Source: Phycisphaerae bacterium (GTDB lineage: Bacteria; Planctomycetota; Phycisphaerae; Sedimentisphaerales; Anaerobacaceae). Taken from it: a stretch of DNA of 64,000 bases. Positions 15,409-25,916 of this stretch are shown one piece after another. The notes beneath the pieces were generated by a model. It was given only the letters and a program-made list of their open reading frames with translations. It did not search any database and had not been told where the DNA came from. The stretch's first letter is position 1; every line of letters starts with the position of its first letter. Where the stretch lies: positions 62,001 through 126,000 of the forward strand of contig JAQTLP010000001.1 in assembly GCA_028714855.1 (NCBI GenBank), read 5' to 3'. The position numbers and the translations under genes are program-made.

Positions 15409-18400
15409 CTACCTTTCCATCCTGCGAATTTTATTCTCTTCCCGCCAACAGTAAAGAACCGGCACAATCAGCATCGTCAGTATCTCAATGGTCATTCCGC
15501 CGAAAGAGGGTATGGCCATCGGCACCATAATGTCACTACCTCGTCCGATACTTGTTAACACAGGCAAAAGCGCCAATATCGTTGTAGCCGTCGTCATCAG
15601 GCACGGCCGAATTCGGCGAGTTCCTCCTTTTATCACGGCCTCGTGGACTTCCTGGCGGTTAGAAGGCTTGAGTTTTCCAAAAGACTGCTCAAGGTAAGTG
15701 CACATAACCACGCCGTCATCAGAAGCAATTCCAAATAAAGCCAGAAATCCCACCCATATAGCAACGCTCAAATTTATCGGATGCATTTGGAAAAGCTCAC
15801 GCATATTTACACCGAAGACGCTGAAATCCAAAAACCACGGCTGCGCATACGCCCATATCATCAGAAACCCTCCGCCCCACGCCACGATAATGCCGGAAAA
15901 GACCATAAACGTCGTGATTACCGACCTGAACTGCAGGTATAAAATCATAAATATGACAAACAGGGCCAGCGGCACCACCACGGTCAGCGTCCTCTGCGCC
16001 CTTATCTGGCTTTCGTAACTTCCTGCAAACGCATAGCTTACGCCCTGCGGCACAACCAGCTCGCCTGAGGCAATTTTATCTTTGAGGAATTTTTGACACT
16101 GCTCAACGACGTCCACTTCCGCGAACGTGGGCTTTTTGTCGAACAGAATATAGCTTGTCAAAAACGTATCTTCGCTTTTTATCATCTGCGGCCCCGGCAC
16201 ATACCGAACATTCGCAAGTTGCATAAGCGGTATTTGTGCTTCGCCCATCGTCGGCACCAAAATTCTGCCCAACGTTTCGATCTGGTCTCGCAGCTCCCGC
16301 ATATACCGAACTCGCACGGGGTATCGCTCCCTGCCTTCGACTGTCGTGGTGATGCGTCTTCCGCCTACGGCCACCTCAATCATGTCCTGCACCAGCTGAA
16401 TACTTATGCCGTATCTTGCAATCGCCTGGCGGTCGAGGTCAATCTCCAGATATGGTGTCCCTACGACGCGGTCGGCTATCACAGCCGGCGCTTCGATGCT
16501 GGGCACCTCCTTCAGGAGCCGTTCAATCTCAAACCCGAACTTCTCAATTGTTTTCAGGTCCGGCCCCTTGACCTTCACCCCCATTGGCGCACGCATTCCG
16601 CTTTGCAGCATAACCACCCTCGCTGCTATCGGCTGGAGCTTCGGTGCCGACGTTGTCCCTGGAATCTGACCTGCTTTTACAATCTCATCCCATATATCAT
16701 CCGGGCTTTTGATATGCTTACGCCACTGACGATAAGGTCTGCCGTTCTCGTCCGGTATCAGATTACCCTCTGCATCATGCTTAAAATCCCTCGCCTTTTT
16801 GTCGTATTTGAAGCGCACCCGCCTGCCGTCTTTATCCAGGATGTACTCCGACTTGTAATTTATTACCGTCTCAATCATCGAAACCGGCGCAGGGTCCAAA
16901 GCAGTTTCGGCCCTGCCGATTTTGCCTACAACCAAATCGACCTCCGGTATCGACTGAAATGCCTCATCCTGTTTGGCCACAATATCAAGCGCTTCTCCAA
17001 TCGAGGCGTGCGGCATCGTCGTGGGCATATACAAAAATGAACCTTCGTCCAAAGGCGGCATAAATTCTTTACCGAGTCTTGACCAAACAAGGCTGCCCAG
17101 CACGATAATCAAAGCCGGTGCAGATAAAAACAGTAGTTTGTGTCGCAGACACCATCCCAAGATTTTCGGATACTGGTTCTGGAAAACTTTGAAGAAGAGG
17201 AGCAATCCCCCTATAAGCATAATTACAAACACGAAGTTCTTCACAACCCCCTTATCCACTCCCAAAGGCAGCCAGTGCCTCGTCAGAATTATCCCGACAA
17301 AAACCATCGCAGCGATATTGGCCGCCTTCGGACCCCATCCAGTTGTTTTTTCTCCCAGCCGTTCGTGCAACAGGTGATACGCGCCAATGGCAATAACAAT
17401 CATCGCCGCCCACCACGCGAACAGTATCCACGTCGCAATACCACAACCGAGCAAAACTATGCCTAATATCTTCCTGCCTGCTTTTTTTAAGCTGGCTCCT
17501 CTTGTAAACAAAACGTGTGCCGCCGGAGGGATTATCGTCAACGCCACTATTATCGATGCGATAAGACAAAATGTTTTTGTCCAAGCAAGCGGCTTAAACA
17601 GTTTTCCTTCCGCCCCTGTCATAGTGAACACCGGCAGAAAACTTACAACAGTTGTCGATACTGCGGTCAATATGGCGCTGCCCACCTCGCTGGCCGCGTT
17701 ATACACCGCTTCAAGCCTGTTATCCTCCGGACTGCATTCGTTCAGGTGATTGAGTATGTTCTCGCAGATGATTATCCCCATATCCACCATCGTGCCGATG
17801 GCTATCGCAATTCCTGATAATGCAACGATGTTGGCATCCACGTGAAATGTCTTCATCGCGATAAAGCATATCAGCACTGCCAATGGCAATAGGCCGCTTA
17901 TCAAAACAGAGCTGCGAAGATGCATCACCATAACAACAACGACAAGTATCGTAATAAGGATTTCCTCAGTAATGGCCGTCTCAAGCGTCCCCAACGTCTC
18001 GTAAATCAGTCCCGTCCTGTCGTAAAACGGCACAATCGCAACCTTCGATACGGTTCCGTCCGCCAGTGTTTTGCCCGGCAGGCCCGGCGAAATTTCGTCT
18101 ATCTTCTTCTTAACGTTCTTGATGGCCTCAAGAGGGTTGTAGCCATATCGCACGACCACTACGCCGCCAACCGCCTCTGCGCCGCCTTTATCCAGCGCAC
18201 CTCGCCGAAGTTCCGGCCCGTATGAGACGTGCGCAACATTCTTAACGTAAATTGGGACATTATCGTTTACTTTTATAACGGTATTTTCAATGTCAGCAAG
18301 GTTCTTGATAAAACCAAGTCCGCGTATAACGTATTCGGCCCTGTTAATCTCTATAGTCCTGGCGCCCACGTCTATGTTGCTTGAACGCACAGCGGTGAAA

Positions 18401-19101
18401 ATTTCGTCCAGCCCCACTTTGAAGGCGCGCATTGCATCAGGGTCAACATCTATCTGATACTCCTTAACAAACCCGCCGACCGAAGCCACCTCGCTGATAC
18501 CCTCTGCGCTTAGAAGCGCATACCGCACATTCCAGTCCTGTATGCTCCTAAGCTCATCAAGGTCCCATCCTCCCGTGGGTTTACCATCCTTGTCCCTTCC
18601 CTCCAGTGTGTACCAGAAAACCTGTCCGAGTGCCGTCGCATCCGGCCCGAGCATCGGCTTCACCCCTTCAGGTAACGTTCCAGCAGGCAGCGAGTTAAGT
18701 TTCTCGAGCACCCGACTGCGCGTCCAGTAGAAGTCCTCCTTCTCATTAAAAATAATGTATATACTCGAAAAGCCGAACATCGAGAAGCAGCGAATCGTCT
18801 TTACCCCAGGCACACCCAAAAGTGACGTCGTCAGCGGATATGTTATCTGATCCTGAACGTCCTGCGGGCTTCTTCCCGGCCAATCGGTAAAAACTATCTG
18901 CTGGTTCTCGCCGATGTCCGGTATTGCATCCACTGCGACAGGATTCCTCGGCCAAAACCGCAGTTCCCAGTCAAATGGCGCAACATATATACCCCAACCA
19001 ACGAAGAATAGGATAAGCAGCCATACTACCAGCTTGTTCTCAAGGCAAAAACGTATGACTTTATCGACAAACGAAGGTTGTCGCCTTTTCAACTCATCCA
19101 T
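15409..19101 (-). CDS. cusA: CusA-type heavy-metal RND efflux pump
   Basis: The 1230-residue inner-membrane proton-driven pump is the transporter of a tripartite copper/silver exporter. The N-terminus (first TM VVWLLILFFVGWGIYV) and the TM4 signature AIAIGTMVDMGIIICEN match the CusA (HME4, monovalent ion) rather than the CzcA version. It is about 180 residues longer than E. coli CusA. Extra sequence includes a hydrophobic block between TM6 and TM7 (around residues 530-650, several additional membrane segments) and a charged insert (DKDGRRVRFKYDKKARDF...). It follows the YHS lipoprotein by 59 bases and precedes arsC by 15. Confidence 0.93.
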   Translation of the reverse strand: MDELKRRQPSFVDKVIRFCLENKLVVWLLILFFVGWGIYVAPFDWELRFWPRNPVAVDAIPDIGENQQIVFTDWPGRSPQDVQDQITYPLTTSLLGVPGVKTIRCFSMFGFSSIYIIFNEKEDFYWTRSRVLEKLNSLPAGTLPEGVKPMLGPDATALGQVFWYTLEGRDKDGKPTGGWDLDELRSIQDWNVRYALLSAEGISEVASVGGFVKEYQIDVDPDAMRAFKVGLDEIFTAVRSSNIDVGARTIEINRAEYVIRGLGFIKNLADIENTVIKVNDNVPIYVKNVAHVSYGPELRRGALDKGGAEAVGGVVVVRYGYNPLEAIKNVKKKIDEISPGLPGKTLADGTVSKVAIVPFYDRTGLIYETLGTLETAITEEILITILVVVVMVMHLRSSVLISGLLPLAVLICFIAMKTFHVDANIVALSGIAIAIGTMVDMGIIICENILNHLNECSPEDNRLEAVYNAASEVGSAILTAVSTTVVSFLPVFTMTGAEGKLFKPLAWTKTFCLIASIIVALTIIPPAAHVLFTRGASLKKAGRKILGIVLLGCGIATWILFAWWAAMIVIAIGAYHLLHERLGEKTTGWGPKAANIAAMVFVGIILTRHWLPLGVDKGVVKNFVFVIMLIGGLLLFFKVFQNQYPKILGWCLRHKLLFLSAPALIIVLGSLVWSRLGKEFMPPLDEGSFLYMPTTMPHASIGEALDIVAKQDEAFQSIPEVDLVVGKIGRAETALDPAPVSMIETVINYKSEYILDKDGRRVRFKYDKKARDFKHDAEGNLIPDENGRPYRQWRKHIKSPDDIWDEIVKAGQIPGTTSAPKLQPIAARVVMLQSGMRAPMGVKVKGPDLKTIEKFGFEIERLLKEVPSIEAPAVIADRVVGTPYLEIDLDRQAIARYGISIQLVQDMIEVAVGGRRITTTVEGRERYPVRVRYMRELRDQIETLGRILVPTMGEAQIPLMQLANVRYVPGPQMIKSEDTFLTSYILFDKKPTFAEVDVVEQCQKFLKDKIASGELVVPQGVSYAFAGSYESQIRAQRTLTVVVPLALFVIFMILYLQFRSVITTFMVFSGIIVAWGGGFLMIWAYAQPWFLDFSVFGVNMRELFQMHPINLSVAIWVGFLALFGIASDDGVVMCTYLEQSFGKLKPSNRQEVHEAVIKGGTRRIRPCLMTTATTILALLPVLTSIGRGSDIMVPMAIPSFGGMTIEILTMLIVPVLYCWREENKIRRMER

Positions 19102-19160
19102 TTAGTTATGCACTCCGAGAAAAAAACTACGTTGTATATCTGCCTTTGACAGATTTGCCG

Positions 19161-19511
19161 CTATTTTTTGAACTGCGGCAGCTTCGATATATACTTTTCC
19201 GGGTCTGCTTCAAACACCGACTTGCAGGCCGCGCAGCAAAAGTAAACCTTCTTGCCCTTGTATTCGACAAAGACGTTCTTGTTGATTTTGTTGCCGTCCA
19301 TTATTGGACAAGTTGTCTGTTCAGTTGAAGCATCTGTTGTTTCGGCTGTTTTCTTTGCCTCTTCTGCTGATGCGGTCGCCTTATCGGCAATCTTTTCTAC
19401 CGCAGACGCCTTTGGCGGCGGAGCCGGCTCTTCTTTCTTTTTGCACCCGACCAGTATGACCGTTGCTGTCAGGAGAACTAAAGCTAACAGCATCAAACTT
19501 TTCGTTTTCAT
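19161..19511 (-). CDS. YHS-domain lipoprotein, probable periplasmic metal chaperone
   Basis: A 116-residue lipoprotein: signal peptide with lipobox (VILVGCKKK), an Ala/Lys/Glu-rich linker, then a YHS/TRASH-like metal site TCPIMDGNKINKNVFVEYKG...VYFCCAACKSVF with one Cys in CPIM and three in FCCAAC. It sits between cusB and cusA, where a CusF-like copper chaperone would be expected, so I infer that it hands Cu(I) or Ag(I) to the pump. No independent evidence for the metal is visible. Confidence 0.8.
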   Translation of the reverse strand: MKTKSLMLLALVLLTATVILVGCKKKEEPAPPPKASAVEKIADKATASAEEAKKTAETTDASTEQTTCPIMDGNKINKNVFVEYKGKKVYFCCAACKSVFEADPEKYISKLPQFKK

Positions 19512-19544
19512 TTTTTAACCCTTTCAATGATTATAGTTTTTTGA

Positions 19545-21044
19545 TTACATACCTGGCATATTCATTCCCTGTTCCATCTTGTCACCCCCGTGTTGATGGC
19601 CCATTGGCGCAGCACCGCCCTGCGGGTTCATCATACTCGGCTTTGCCTGTATCTGCAGAGCCGAATCTATCTTGAAATTGCCGTTTGTCACTATCATTTC
19701 TCCCTCCGCCAATCCTTCTTTAACCAGATAATAGTCGCCCGCTCTGGACCCCAACACAATCTCCCTGCTCTCAAAAGTCGGCTTTTCTTTGTCGGCCAGC
19801 CGAACGTAAACAACCGCCCGTGTCCCCGTTATCAACGGTGCCGATGCTGGTATCACAAGCGGCGCCTCATTTGGTTCTGCCGCAGTAACATAACCCAGCG
19901 ACTCTGTCGTTACCAAATCCATTCCACAGATGTCGCACTTGCCTGGCCTTGTCTTGACAATCGAAGGATGCATCGGACAAATCCACTTGCCCGCCATATC
20001 CTCATCCATAACCCTTCCCGCCCCGGCCACCTTAGACCGCACGACCGCTCGCACAAACATCTCCGGTTTCAATCGCCCATCCGGATTAGCAACATTGACG
20101 CGAAGCTTCACAGTCCTTGTCATAGGATTCAAAACAGGGTCGATAAAGCTGATTGTTCCTTTGAACATCTCGCCAGGGTATGCCTCCGTCGTGAACTCGA
20201 CCTGCTGTCCGTATCGCAGCCACGCCAAATCCAACTCATACGCATCCAGCTTTACCCATACCTCCGACAGGTCCGCTATCGTGTAAATCTTTGTCCCCGT
20301 CTCCACATAATCACCTGCGTTGGCGTGCTTGGCGATTACAATCCCGCCTATCGGTGCGTAAATGGTCAAGTGGTCAACCGGCTTACCCGTTTTTTCTATT
20401 TCCTCTATTTGTTCCTTCTGCAGCCCCAGCAGTCTGAGTTTTTCTCTCGCCGCTTCAAGTGTCGCAATGCCCGAGCGTCGCATTAGATCTGTTGCACCGC
20501 CCCCTGATTCCTGAGCCGCTTTGGCTGCCTGCAAAAGCTCGGCCTGGGCACTTAGCAGTTGCGGACTGTAAAAGTAGACCATATGGTCGCCCTTGCGCAC
20601 CAATGTCCCTGTGAAGTCCACGTACAGCCGGTCGATTCTTCCCGGCACCCACGCTGTGATTTCCTTGACCCGGCTTTCGTCGTATTCCACCTTACCTGCC
20701 ATTCGCACTTCGGCTTCAACGAGTTTCCGCTCCACAGGCGTCGTCTGAACCTCCATCAGCTTCAGGGCGTCTTCAGAAAATACTATCTGTCTGGCTCCAA
20801 CATCTTCTCCACTTGAAGCAACAGGTATCAAATCCATAAAGCAGATAGGACACTTGCCGGGTTTCGGCTGGTGAATCTGCGGATGCATCGCACAAGTCCA
20901 CCATTGCTGCTGTTGTGCACCTATACCACCCGCAGCCGGTTCTGCTTTCCCGCTCTGTCTTGACCCGTAGATTGCATATCCCGCTAAAAAGACCGCAATT
21001 AAAAGTAAAAACAACCATCTTGATTTTTTGCTTAATAGGACCAT
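19545..21044 (-). CDS. cusB: CusB-type periplasmic adaptor with two metal-binding domains
   Basis: A 499-residue membrane-fusion protein. After a TM anchor (FLLLIAVFLAGYAIYG) there is a first heavy-metal-binding domain (WTCAMHPQIH...GKCPICFMDLIPV, about residues 48-75), then barrel-sandwich and coiled-coil hairpin regions, then a second heavy-metal-binding domain (WICPMHPSIV...GKCDICGMDLV, about residues 352-378), and a Met/His-rich end (MGHQHGGDKMEQGMNMPGM). One such domain is common in CusB; two is unusual. Its ATG overlaps the TolC-family stop by one base (TGATG), so the two are translationally coupled. Confidence 0.92.
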   Translation of the reverse strand: MVLLSKKSRWLFLLLIAVFLAGYAIYGSRQSGKAEPAAGGIGAQQQQWWTCAMHPQIHQPKPGKCPICFMDLIPVASSGEDVGARQIVFSEDALKLMEVQTTPVERKLVEAEVRMAGKVEYDESRVKEITAWVPGRIDRLYVDFTGTLVRKGDHMVYFYSPQLLSAQAELLQAAKAAQESGGGATDLMRRSGIATLEAAREKLRLLGLQKEQIEEIEKTGKPVDHLTIYAPIGGIVIAKHANAGDYVETGTKIYTIADLSEVWVKLDAYELDLAWLRYGQQVEFTTEAYPGEMFKGTISFIDPVLNPMTRTVKLRVNVANPDGRLKPEMFVRAVVRSKVAGAGRVMDEDMAGKWICPMHPSIVKTRPGKCDICGMDLVTTESLGYVTAAEPNEAPLVIPASAPLITGTRAVVYVRLADKEKPTFESREIVLGSRAGDYYLVKEGLAEGEMIVTNGNFKIDSALQIQAKPSMMNPQGGAAPMGHQHGGDKMEQGMNMPGM

Positions 21045-22318
21045 CAGTTTGTCCTTTCCGATTCAAGTTCCGCACCTGCTAACATCTCAAGCCCTGCCAG
21101 TTTCTGCCGATTATCAGCCAAAGCTCGCTGATAGGAGAGATAATAATCCAGCAGTAACCGCTGCGAATCTAACAAGCTCAGAAAATCAATTGTCCCTGCC
21201 TTGTACGCCGTCTCCGACGCCTGTAGCAATTCCTCTCCCTTAGGTATCAGCGTGTCCTTATAAAGGTGAATCTTTCTGATACTGTCGTTGTAATCGTAGT
21301 AGCTCTGAGCCGCCTTGGCCAGCAGGGTATTCTCTGTGTCAATTTTTTGATGCTCAATGCTCGCCGCCATTGCCTGTGCCTGCCGCTGGCCTGCGCTGTA
21401 GCTGTCCCGCCACAAAGGCAGGTTCATCTGAAACACAAGTGCCACGGCGTCTCGGCCGCTGTTTCCGCCGCTCTTATCGAATTGTGTCCATTCGACTCCG
21501 ATACCAATGTCCGGATAAAAATTCTTCTTCGCAAGCTCGATTCTGCTCTTTGCGGCCATCGCCTCAAAATTCAAGCCCGCAAGCTCCGGATTTTTCTGAA
21601 TAAGCAAAGTCACTAATCGCCCATAGTCCAGCGGCACCGCCTTGAACTCCTCCTGTTTAGGCCACGGCAGATTTGTATCTGTCGGCAAAGTTAACGCAGA
21701 CCTCAGTTTGCTCACAACCGGCTCTCGCAGCTGCTCCAGACTGCTCAAAACGTACTCCATTCTTGCCAGTTCCACCTGTGCCCGTATCATATCCGGCTGT
21801 CCCGCCTCCGCAGTCGTATATTTTGTCCTTGCCACTTCCTCAAAATACCTCAGCAGTTCAAGGTTCTCCTTTGCTATCTCTGTTGCTTTGGCCAGATAAA
21901 CGTACTCGTAAAATCCCTCCTTAACTTCCTTGAATAAAGTAAGCTGGGCTCCCCTGTACTTTTGCTGCGCCGCCTCGGCGCTCTTGGCTGCCACTTCCGT
22001 CCTGGCGTCTATCTTGCCGAACCACGGAAACATCTGCATCACGCCTACCATCTGGTTCATCTGCATCTCCGATTGTCGGGCATAATAGCCGTATTGCAGT
22101 TGCGGGTCGGGAAGCGCCTTTGTCTGCGGGATTTGCTCTAAAGCCGCCCTCCATTCTTCAAACATGGCTTTTAAATTAGCGTTATTAAGCGATGCATATT
22201 GCAGATAATCTTCAAGTCTGACTAAATTGCTCGCGTCACTTGGCGGCTGTGAACCCCGAACGCTCGGCGTAAACATAAATATGATAACACCAACAACCAT
22301 GACAGCTTGTTGTTTCAT
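21044..22318 (-). CDS. cusC: TolC-family outer-membrane efflux protein (CusC type)
   Basis: A 424-residue outer-membrane channel of the TolC fold: signal peptide ending near FTPSVRGS, then the two repeated helical-hairpin halves (ALPDPQLQYGYYARQSEM and the ELAKKNFYPDIGIGVEWTQF strand region). It is the exit duct of the Cus system and the first gene of the operon. AAGGGGAT stands upstream of the ATG. The 76-base gap to the next gene upstream (22395) contains an imperfect TGATA/TGTCA dyad at 22339-22352 that may be a regulator site, but I see no adjacent metal regulator. Confidence 0.88.
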   Translation of the reverse strand: MKQQAVMVVGVIIFMFTPSVRGSQPPSDASNLVRLEDYLQYASLNNANLKAMFEEWRAALEQIPQTKALPDPQLQYGYYARQSEMQMNQMVGVMQMFPWFGKIDARTEVAAKSAEAAQQKYRGAQLTLFKEVKEGFYEYVYLAKATEIAKENLELLRYFEEVARTKYTTAEAGQPDMIRAQVELARMEYVLSSLEQLREPVVSKLRSALTLPTDTNLPWPKQEEFKAVPLDYGRLVTLLIQKNPELAGLNFEAMAAKSRIELAKKNFYPDIGIGVEWTQFDKSGGNSGRDAVALVFQMNLPLWRDSYSAGQRQAQAMAASIEHQKIDTENTLLAKAAQSYYDYNDSIRKIHLYKDTLIPKGEELLQASETAYKAGTIDFLSLLDSQRLLLDYYLSYQRALADNRQKLAGLEMLAGAELESERTN

Positions 22319-22394
22319 ATTTATCCCCTTAAATTAATTGATATGATTGTCATTTTACTAAACCGCCGAAGTAACTCCATAAAAATACGTACAA

Positions 22395-23288
22395 TTATTT
22401 ATGAAAGCAGAACTTAAACAGCTCGCAACACTCACAGCCGCTGCGGCGCCGGCCCGTGCAGTTGTCCAGTATCCCAATCCTGCTGAGAGCAAAATCATAT
22501 TTAACGGGGTCGGTTGGCTCAATTTCAGCGAAACGCTCCGTTATTTCCCTCGCTGTTGATAGGGAAATCACTTTTCGGTTGTGAAAACCCAGTATCCTGC
22601 ACAACCTGCCCATATGCACATCTATCGGAACAACCAATTTAGCTTTATCGATATGTTTCCACAATCCCGCATCAACCTCGTCATCGCGAACCATCCAGCG
22701 AAGGAAAAGGTTCAATCTCTTGCAGGCGCTGCCTCTAACGGGACTGGCTAATAAATATTTCATTCCGCTGCTTACCTTCCGCCCCGTTTGCTCCGAATAT
22801 ATATCATACAGCGAATCGCAAAATCTCGATAACGCCGGCAAAATATTCTCGTCGGCCTTGTTATATCCCGATGAAAAATGTTTCTCAATACTGCCCTTTT
22901 GCCGCAAAACCTTTTTCAAAACCGACAATAAATCTGAAATATCCTGCCCTGTTGTAAAACGATGTTTGAAGCTGTTAAGTTTTTTCCGCCCGGCTTTATC
23001 AAAACTCATTACAAACCCATAAGGGCTTGCTCCCATTCGGCCGAATAAATCGTTTAAACTTTTTTCGATCTGCTTCACCCGCCCATAAGCCAGAGACGAA
23101 GCCAAAAGTCCGGCGATTTCCATATCCGCCGGCCTGGAATAATGATACACAAACTGCAGCGGGTCAGGTTTTATTAACCCGCGATGGTTATACTTAACAT
23201 ACAGCTTATCAAGAACAGCTTTTATGCTCTCCGCCCGTTTTACAGCGGCAGCTCGATGCTGACTCGTGGTATTTGTTATCGTCGGCAT
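22395..23288 (-). CDS. TIGR02757/DUF2400 family protein
   Basis: This 297-residue protein matches the conserved DUF2400 pattern: FLRWMVRDDEVDAGLWKHI, VPIDVHMGRLCRILGF, then AREITERFAEIEPTDPVKYD. The C-terminal cysteines (CTGRRRSGCECCELFKFC) resemble the Fe-S loop of HhH-GPD DNA glycosylases, to which this family is distantly related. DNA repair is therefore a reasonable guess, but the family has no established function that I know of. It starts 12 bases after the KorB stop, so it is probably the last gene of the long stress-gene run. Confidence 0.8.
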   Translation of the reverse strand: MPTITNTTSQHRAAAVKRAESIKAVLDKLYVKYNHRGLIKPDPLQFVYHYSRPADMEIAGLLASSLAYGRVKQIEKSLNDLFGRMGASPYGFVMSFDKAGRKKLNSFKHRFTTGQDISDLLSVLKKVLRQKGSIEKHFSSGYNKADENILPALSRFCDSLYDIYSEQTGRKVSSGMKYLLASPVRGSACKRLNLFLRWMVRDDEVDAGLWKHIDKAKLVVPIDVHMGRLCRILGFHNRKVISLSTAREITERFAEIEPTDPVKYDFALSRIGILDNCTGRRRSGCECCELFKFCFHK

Positions 23289-23300
23289 AGAATTCCCCGG

Positions 23301-24170
23301 TCATCCTGCAACTCGGAATTTGTCTATCAGACTTTGCAGCTTGGCAAAATCCGGCTCTCTTTCAAACAACGGTCGATTGTCTTTACGGTATACCCCCACA
23401 TTGTCCTCGAAGGTACTTTTATTTGGATTAATATAGAATATGCCCAGCGGCAGCTTGTCCCCTTCGACGGCCCTTTTGAAAGCGGTCGCACGGTCGTGCG
23501 GATTGTGAGAATCCTCAAGGTAATAGGTGTGCTCCTTAAACCACTGCCATGTGTTCAGCTTGTTGAACGTAACGCAGGGTTGAAATATATCTACCAAAGC
23601 ATAGCCTTTGTGCGTAATTGCTTTTTTGAGAATCTCTTTTGTCTGCTCAACGTCGCCTACGAATGCCCTTGCGACAAAGCCCGCATCGAGGGCGATTGCG
23701 ACTGCGAGGGGGTTGAATGGTTCGAGAAAAACGCCGGCGACCTGGACGGGCGTCTTGAAGCCGAGTTGGCTTGTCGGAGAAGCCTGTCCCTTTGTCAGAC
23801 CATAAACCATATTATTGTGGACGATGTTGGTTATGTTAGGATTTCGCCTGATGGTATGGATGAAATGATTGCCGCCTTCGCCATACATATCGCCGTCACC
23901 GCTTTCGGCTATGATGGCCATAGAAGGGTTGGCGGCCTTTATGGCGGTGGCAGGCGAAAGCGCCCGGCCGTGCAGTCCGTTGAAGAAATGTGTCCTGAAA
24001 TATTGCGGGATTTTGGCCGCCTGACCTATGCCCGAAACCATTACAAGATTCTCCGGCGCGATATTAAGCTCCGCCAGCGCGTATTTGAGCACATTGAGAA
24101 TCCCGTAATTGCCGCAGCCCGGACACCATGCGATGTCAATTTCACCCATGTCAAAGGTGTGTGCATCCAT
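23301..24170 (-). CDS. korB: 2-oxoacid:ferredoxin oxidoreductase, beta subunit
   Basis: The catalytic thiamine-diphosphate subunit of a KorAB/2-oxoacid:acceptor oxidoreductase, which decarboxylates a 2-oxoacid to an acyl-CoA and reduces ferredoxin. It shows the cluster/TPP motif WCPGCGNYG near the start and [13 protein letters not shown] with NIVHNN for Mg-TPP binding. I place the start at the ATG at 24170 because GAGG lies 7 bases upstream. The ATG at 24182 overlaps the korA stop and is the alternative. The substrate (2-oxoglutarate versus pyruvate or branched acids) cannot be fixed from the sequence alone. Confidence 0.9.
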   Translation of the reverse strand: MDAHTFDMGEIDIAWCPGCGNYGILNVLKYALAELNIAPENLVMVSGIGQAAKIPQYFRTHFFNGLHGRALSPATAIKAANPSMAIIAESGDGDMYGEGGNHFIHTIRRNPNITNIVHNNMVYGLTKGQASPTSQLGFKTPVQVAGVFLEPFNPLAVAIALDAGFVARAFVGDVEQTKEILKKAITHKGYALVDIFQPCVTFNKLNTWQWFKEHTYYLEDSHNPHDRATAFKRAVEGDKLPLGIFYINPNKSTFEDNVGVYRKDNRPLFEREPDFAKLQSLIDKFRVAG

Positions 24171-24178
24171 AAAAGACC

Positions 24179-25891
24179 TCATTTCAGAACATTCTTCAGC
24201 GCATCCGCTACCTCTTCGACAGCAAAGCTCAGGCCGCTGTATTTCAAAATCTTGTCCTTGATGTCGATTCCAGTGTGCAATTTTATCAGCTTTGCAAATT
24301 GTCCTGTCGCATTGCCCTCGACGACGACAACTCTCTTGGCTTTGGATAGATACTCTGCCGTCTGCGGATGCAAAGGATACACCTGACTGTAGTGCAGCAC
24401 CGAAGTATCTTCTCTGCCAAGAGCCGCGACCGCTTCTCTGACAATATTGCAGGTTGAGCCCCAGCAAACGACCAGGTTATCGTATTCACGGTTGGGATAG
24501 AGTTCCGGCCCGACTATTTCGGCTCTAATTGATTCGAGCTTGCGCAGCCGTTTGTCGACCATTTTAGTCCTAAGCTGCAAATCTTCGGTGATGTGTCCCT
24601 CGGCATCGTGCTCATCGCTGTCCGCGCACACAAGGCCCTGCCCGAAACAGGGAACACCTCTCGGCGAGATGCCATTTTCGGTCAGTTCGTATCTTTTGTA
24701 ATCGGCGGCGGTTTCGGTAATGTATTTTTCGACCTTGACGCTCGATAGATCAAAGCCGCCGGTGTTATAATAAGAATCCATGAAGTACTGGTCGGTCATA
24801 ACAAAAACGGGCGCCTGATACTTATCGGCAAGGTTAAAGGCGCGCGCGGTAAGATAAAAGGCCTGCTCAATCGTCCCAGGCGCAAACAGGATTCTCGGGA
24901 ATTCACCGTGTCCGGAATACAGTGCAAACTCCAGGTCGGCCTGCTCCGTCCGCGTCGGCAGGCCTGTAGCAGGCCCGGGTCTTTGCCCGAGATGAATAAC
25001 CACAGGAGATTCGAGCATACCCGCAAGGCTCAATCCTTCGACCATCAGTGCAAATCCGCCTCCGGATGTTGTAACCATCGCCCTTGCGCCGGCATACCAG
25101 GCGCCAATCGCCATATTTATCGCTGCGATTTCATCTTCTGCCTGCTCGACGATTATGCCGAAGTCGCCGCCGTTCTTTGCAAGGAAGGTAAGCACAGACG
25201 TCGATGGTGACATCGGATACGACGAAACAAAATTACAACCTCCCGCTATCGCCCCGAGACCTACAGCACTGCCCCCGGCAAGAAGTACATGGTTTTTAAC
25301 GGCTGCGTCCGGCTTGAGATTAAAATTTATTTTCGCCCGGCCGGCCAAATCTCCGGAAAGCCGGAAACCGGCTTCGGCTGCACGAACATTACTTTGCACA
25401 ATGTCAGCTGGCTTAGAAGAGAAGAATTGTTTCACATAGTCGCAGACATTGCTCATCTCCATCCCAAGCAAACCTGCCAGCGTCCCTGCCGCAACAACAT
25501 TGGAGTAAACTTTGTTGCCGATATCGGTTGCGATTTTGGTAAACGGCGCTTCGACGAACCTGAAACGCCCGCTCGCAGCCTCATCCCCGATGACTTCGGT
25601 TTCCGCAAGGACTATCGTTTCCTGAGAGATTCTTTCCCCAAGATGCTGGACAGCCCCCTTGTTTAAGGGGATGAGCAGGTCTATACGGTTGACAAAAGCC
25701 GATACCGGCCCGGAGCTGACGCGTATTTGGGTTGAGTTGTTGCCCCCTCGGACTCGTGACATATATTCCTTGGTTGCGAAGACATTGTAGCCGGCCAGTT
25801 TCAGCATTCGCGTCAGAATGCTTTCGACGGTTTGTATGCCCATACCCGCCTGGCCGCACAAAACTATCGAAACATCGTCTGCCCTTGCCAT
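24179..25891 (-). CDS. korA: 2-oxoacid:ferredoxin oxidoreductase, fused gamma-alpha subunit
   Basis: 570 residues with an N-terminal gamma domain ([19 protein letters not shown], about 1-185) and the alpha subunit (from [19 protein letters not shown], with SSYPMSPST and [13 protein letters not shown]). This fusion is the common KorA layout. The enzyme would supply low-potential ferredoxin. It follows the Ni-SOD gene by 25 bases, and a 2-oxoacid oxidoreductase is oxygen-sensitive, so its place behind oxygen-defence genes makes sense. Confidence 0.92.
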   Translation of the reverse strand: MARADDVSIVLCGQAGMGIQTVESILTRMLKLAGYNVFATKEYMSRVRGGNNSTQIRVSSGPVSAFVNRIDLLIPLNKGAVQHLGERISQETIVLAETEVIGDEAASGRFRFVEAPFTKIATDIGNKVYSNVVAAGTLAGLLGMEMSNVCDYVKQFFSSKPADIVQSNVRAAEAGFRLSGDLAGRAKINFNLKPDAAVKNHVLLAGGSAVGLGAIAGGCNFVSSYPMSPSTSVLTFLAKNGGDFGIIVEQAEDEIAAINMAIGAWYAGARAMVTTSGGGFALMVEGLSLAGMLESPVVIHLGQRPGPATGLPTRTEQADLEFALYSGHGEFPRILFAPGTIEQAFYLTARAFNLADKYQAPVFVMTDQYFMDSYYNTGGFDLSSVKVEKYITETAADYKRYELTENGISPRGVPCFGQGLVCADSDEHDAEGHITEDLQLRTKMVDKRLRKLESIRAEIVGPELYPNREYDNLVVCWGSTCNIVREAVAALGREDTSVLHYSQVYPLHPQTAEYLSKAKRVVVVEGNATGQFAKLIKLHTGIDIKDKILKYSGLSFAVEEVADALKNVLK

Positions 25892-25916
25892 ACTTTCACC
25901 TGCTTATTCAAAAATA

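Noticed and set aside
16093-17040. 315-codon plus-strand frame inside cusA
   Set aside because: Antisense to the CusA reading frame; long open antisense frames are common in GC-biased codon use and there is no similarity to a protein.
22339-22352. TGATA/TGTCA dyad upstream of the Cus operon as a Fur-like or copper-regulator box
   Set aside because: The match to any known box is poor, and no metal regulator gene lies nearby, so I only mention it as a possible site.
23184-24386. 400-codon plus-strand open frame opposite korB
   Set aside because: It is the antisense of a well-supported korB/korA reading frame. Its composition is not protein-like and it has no start signal.
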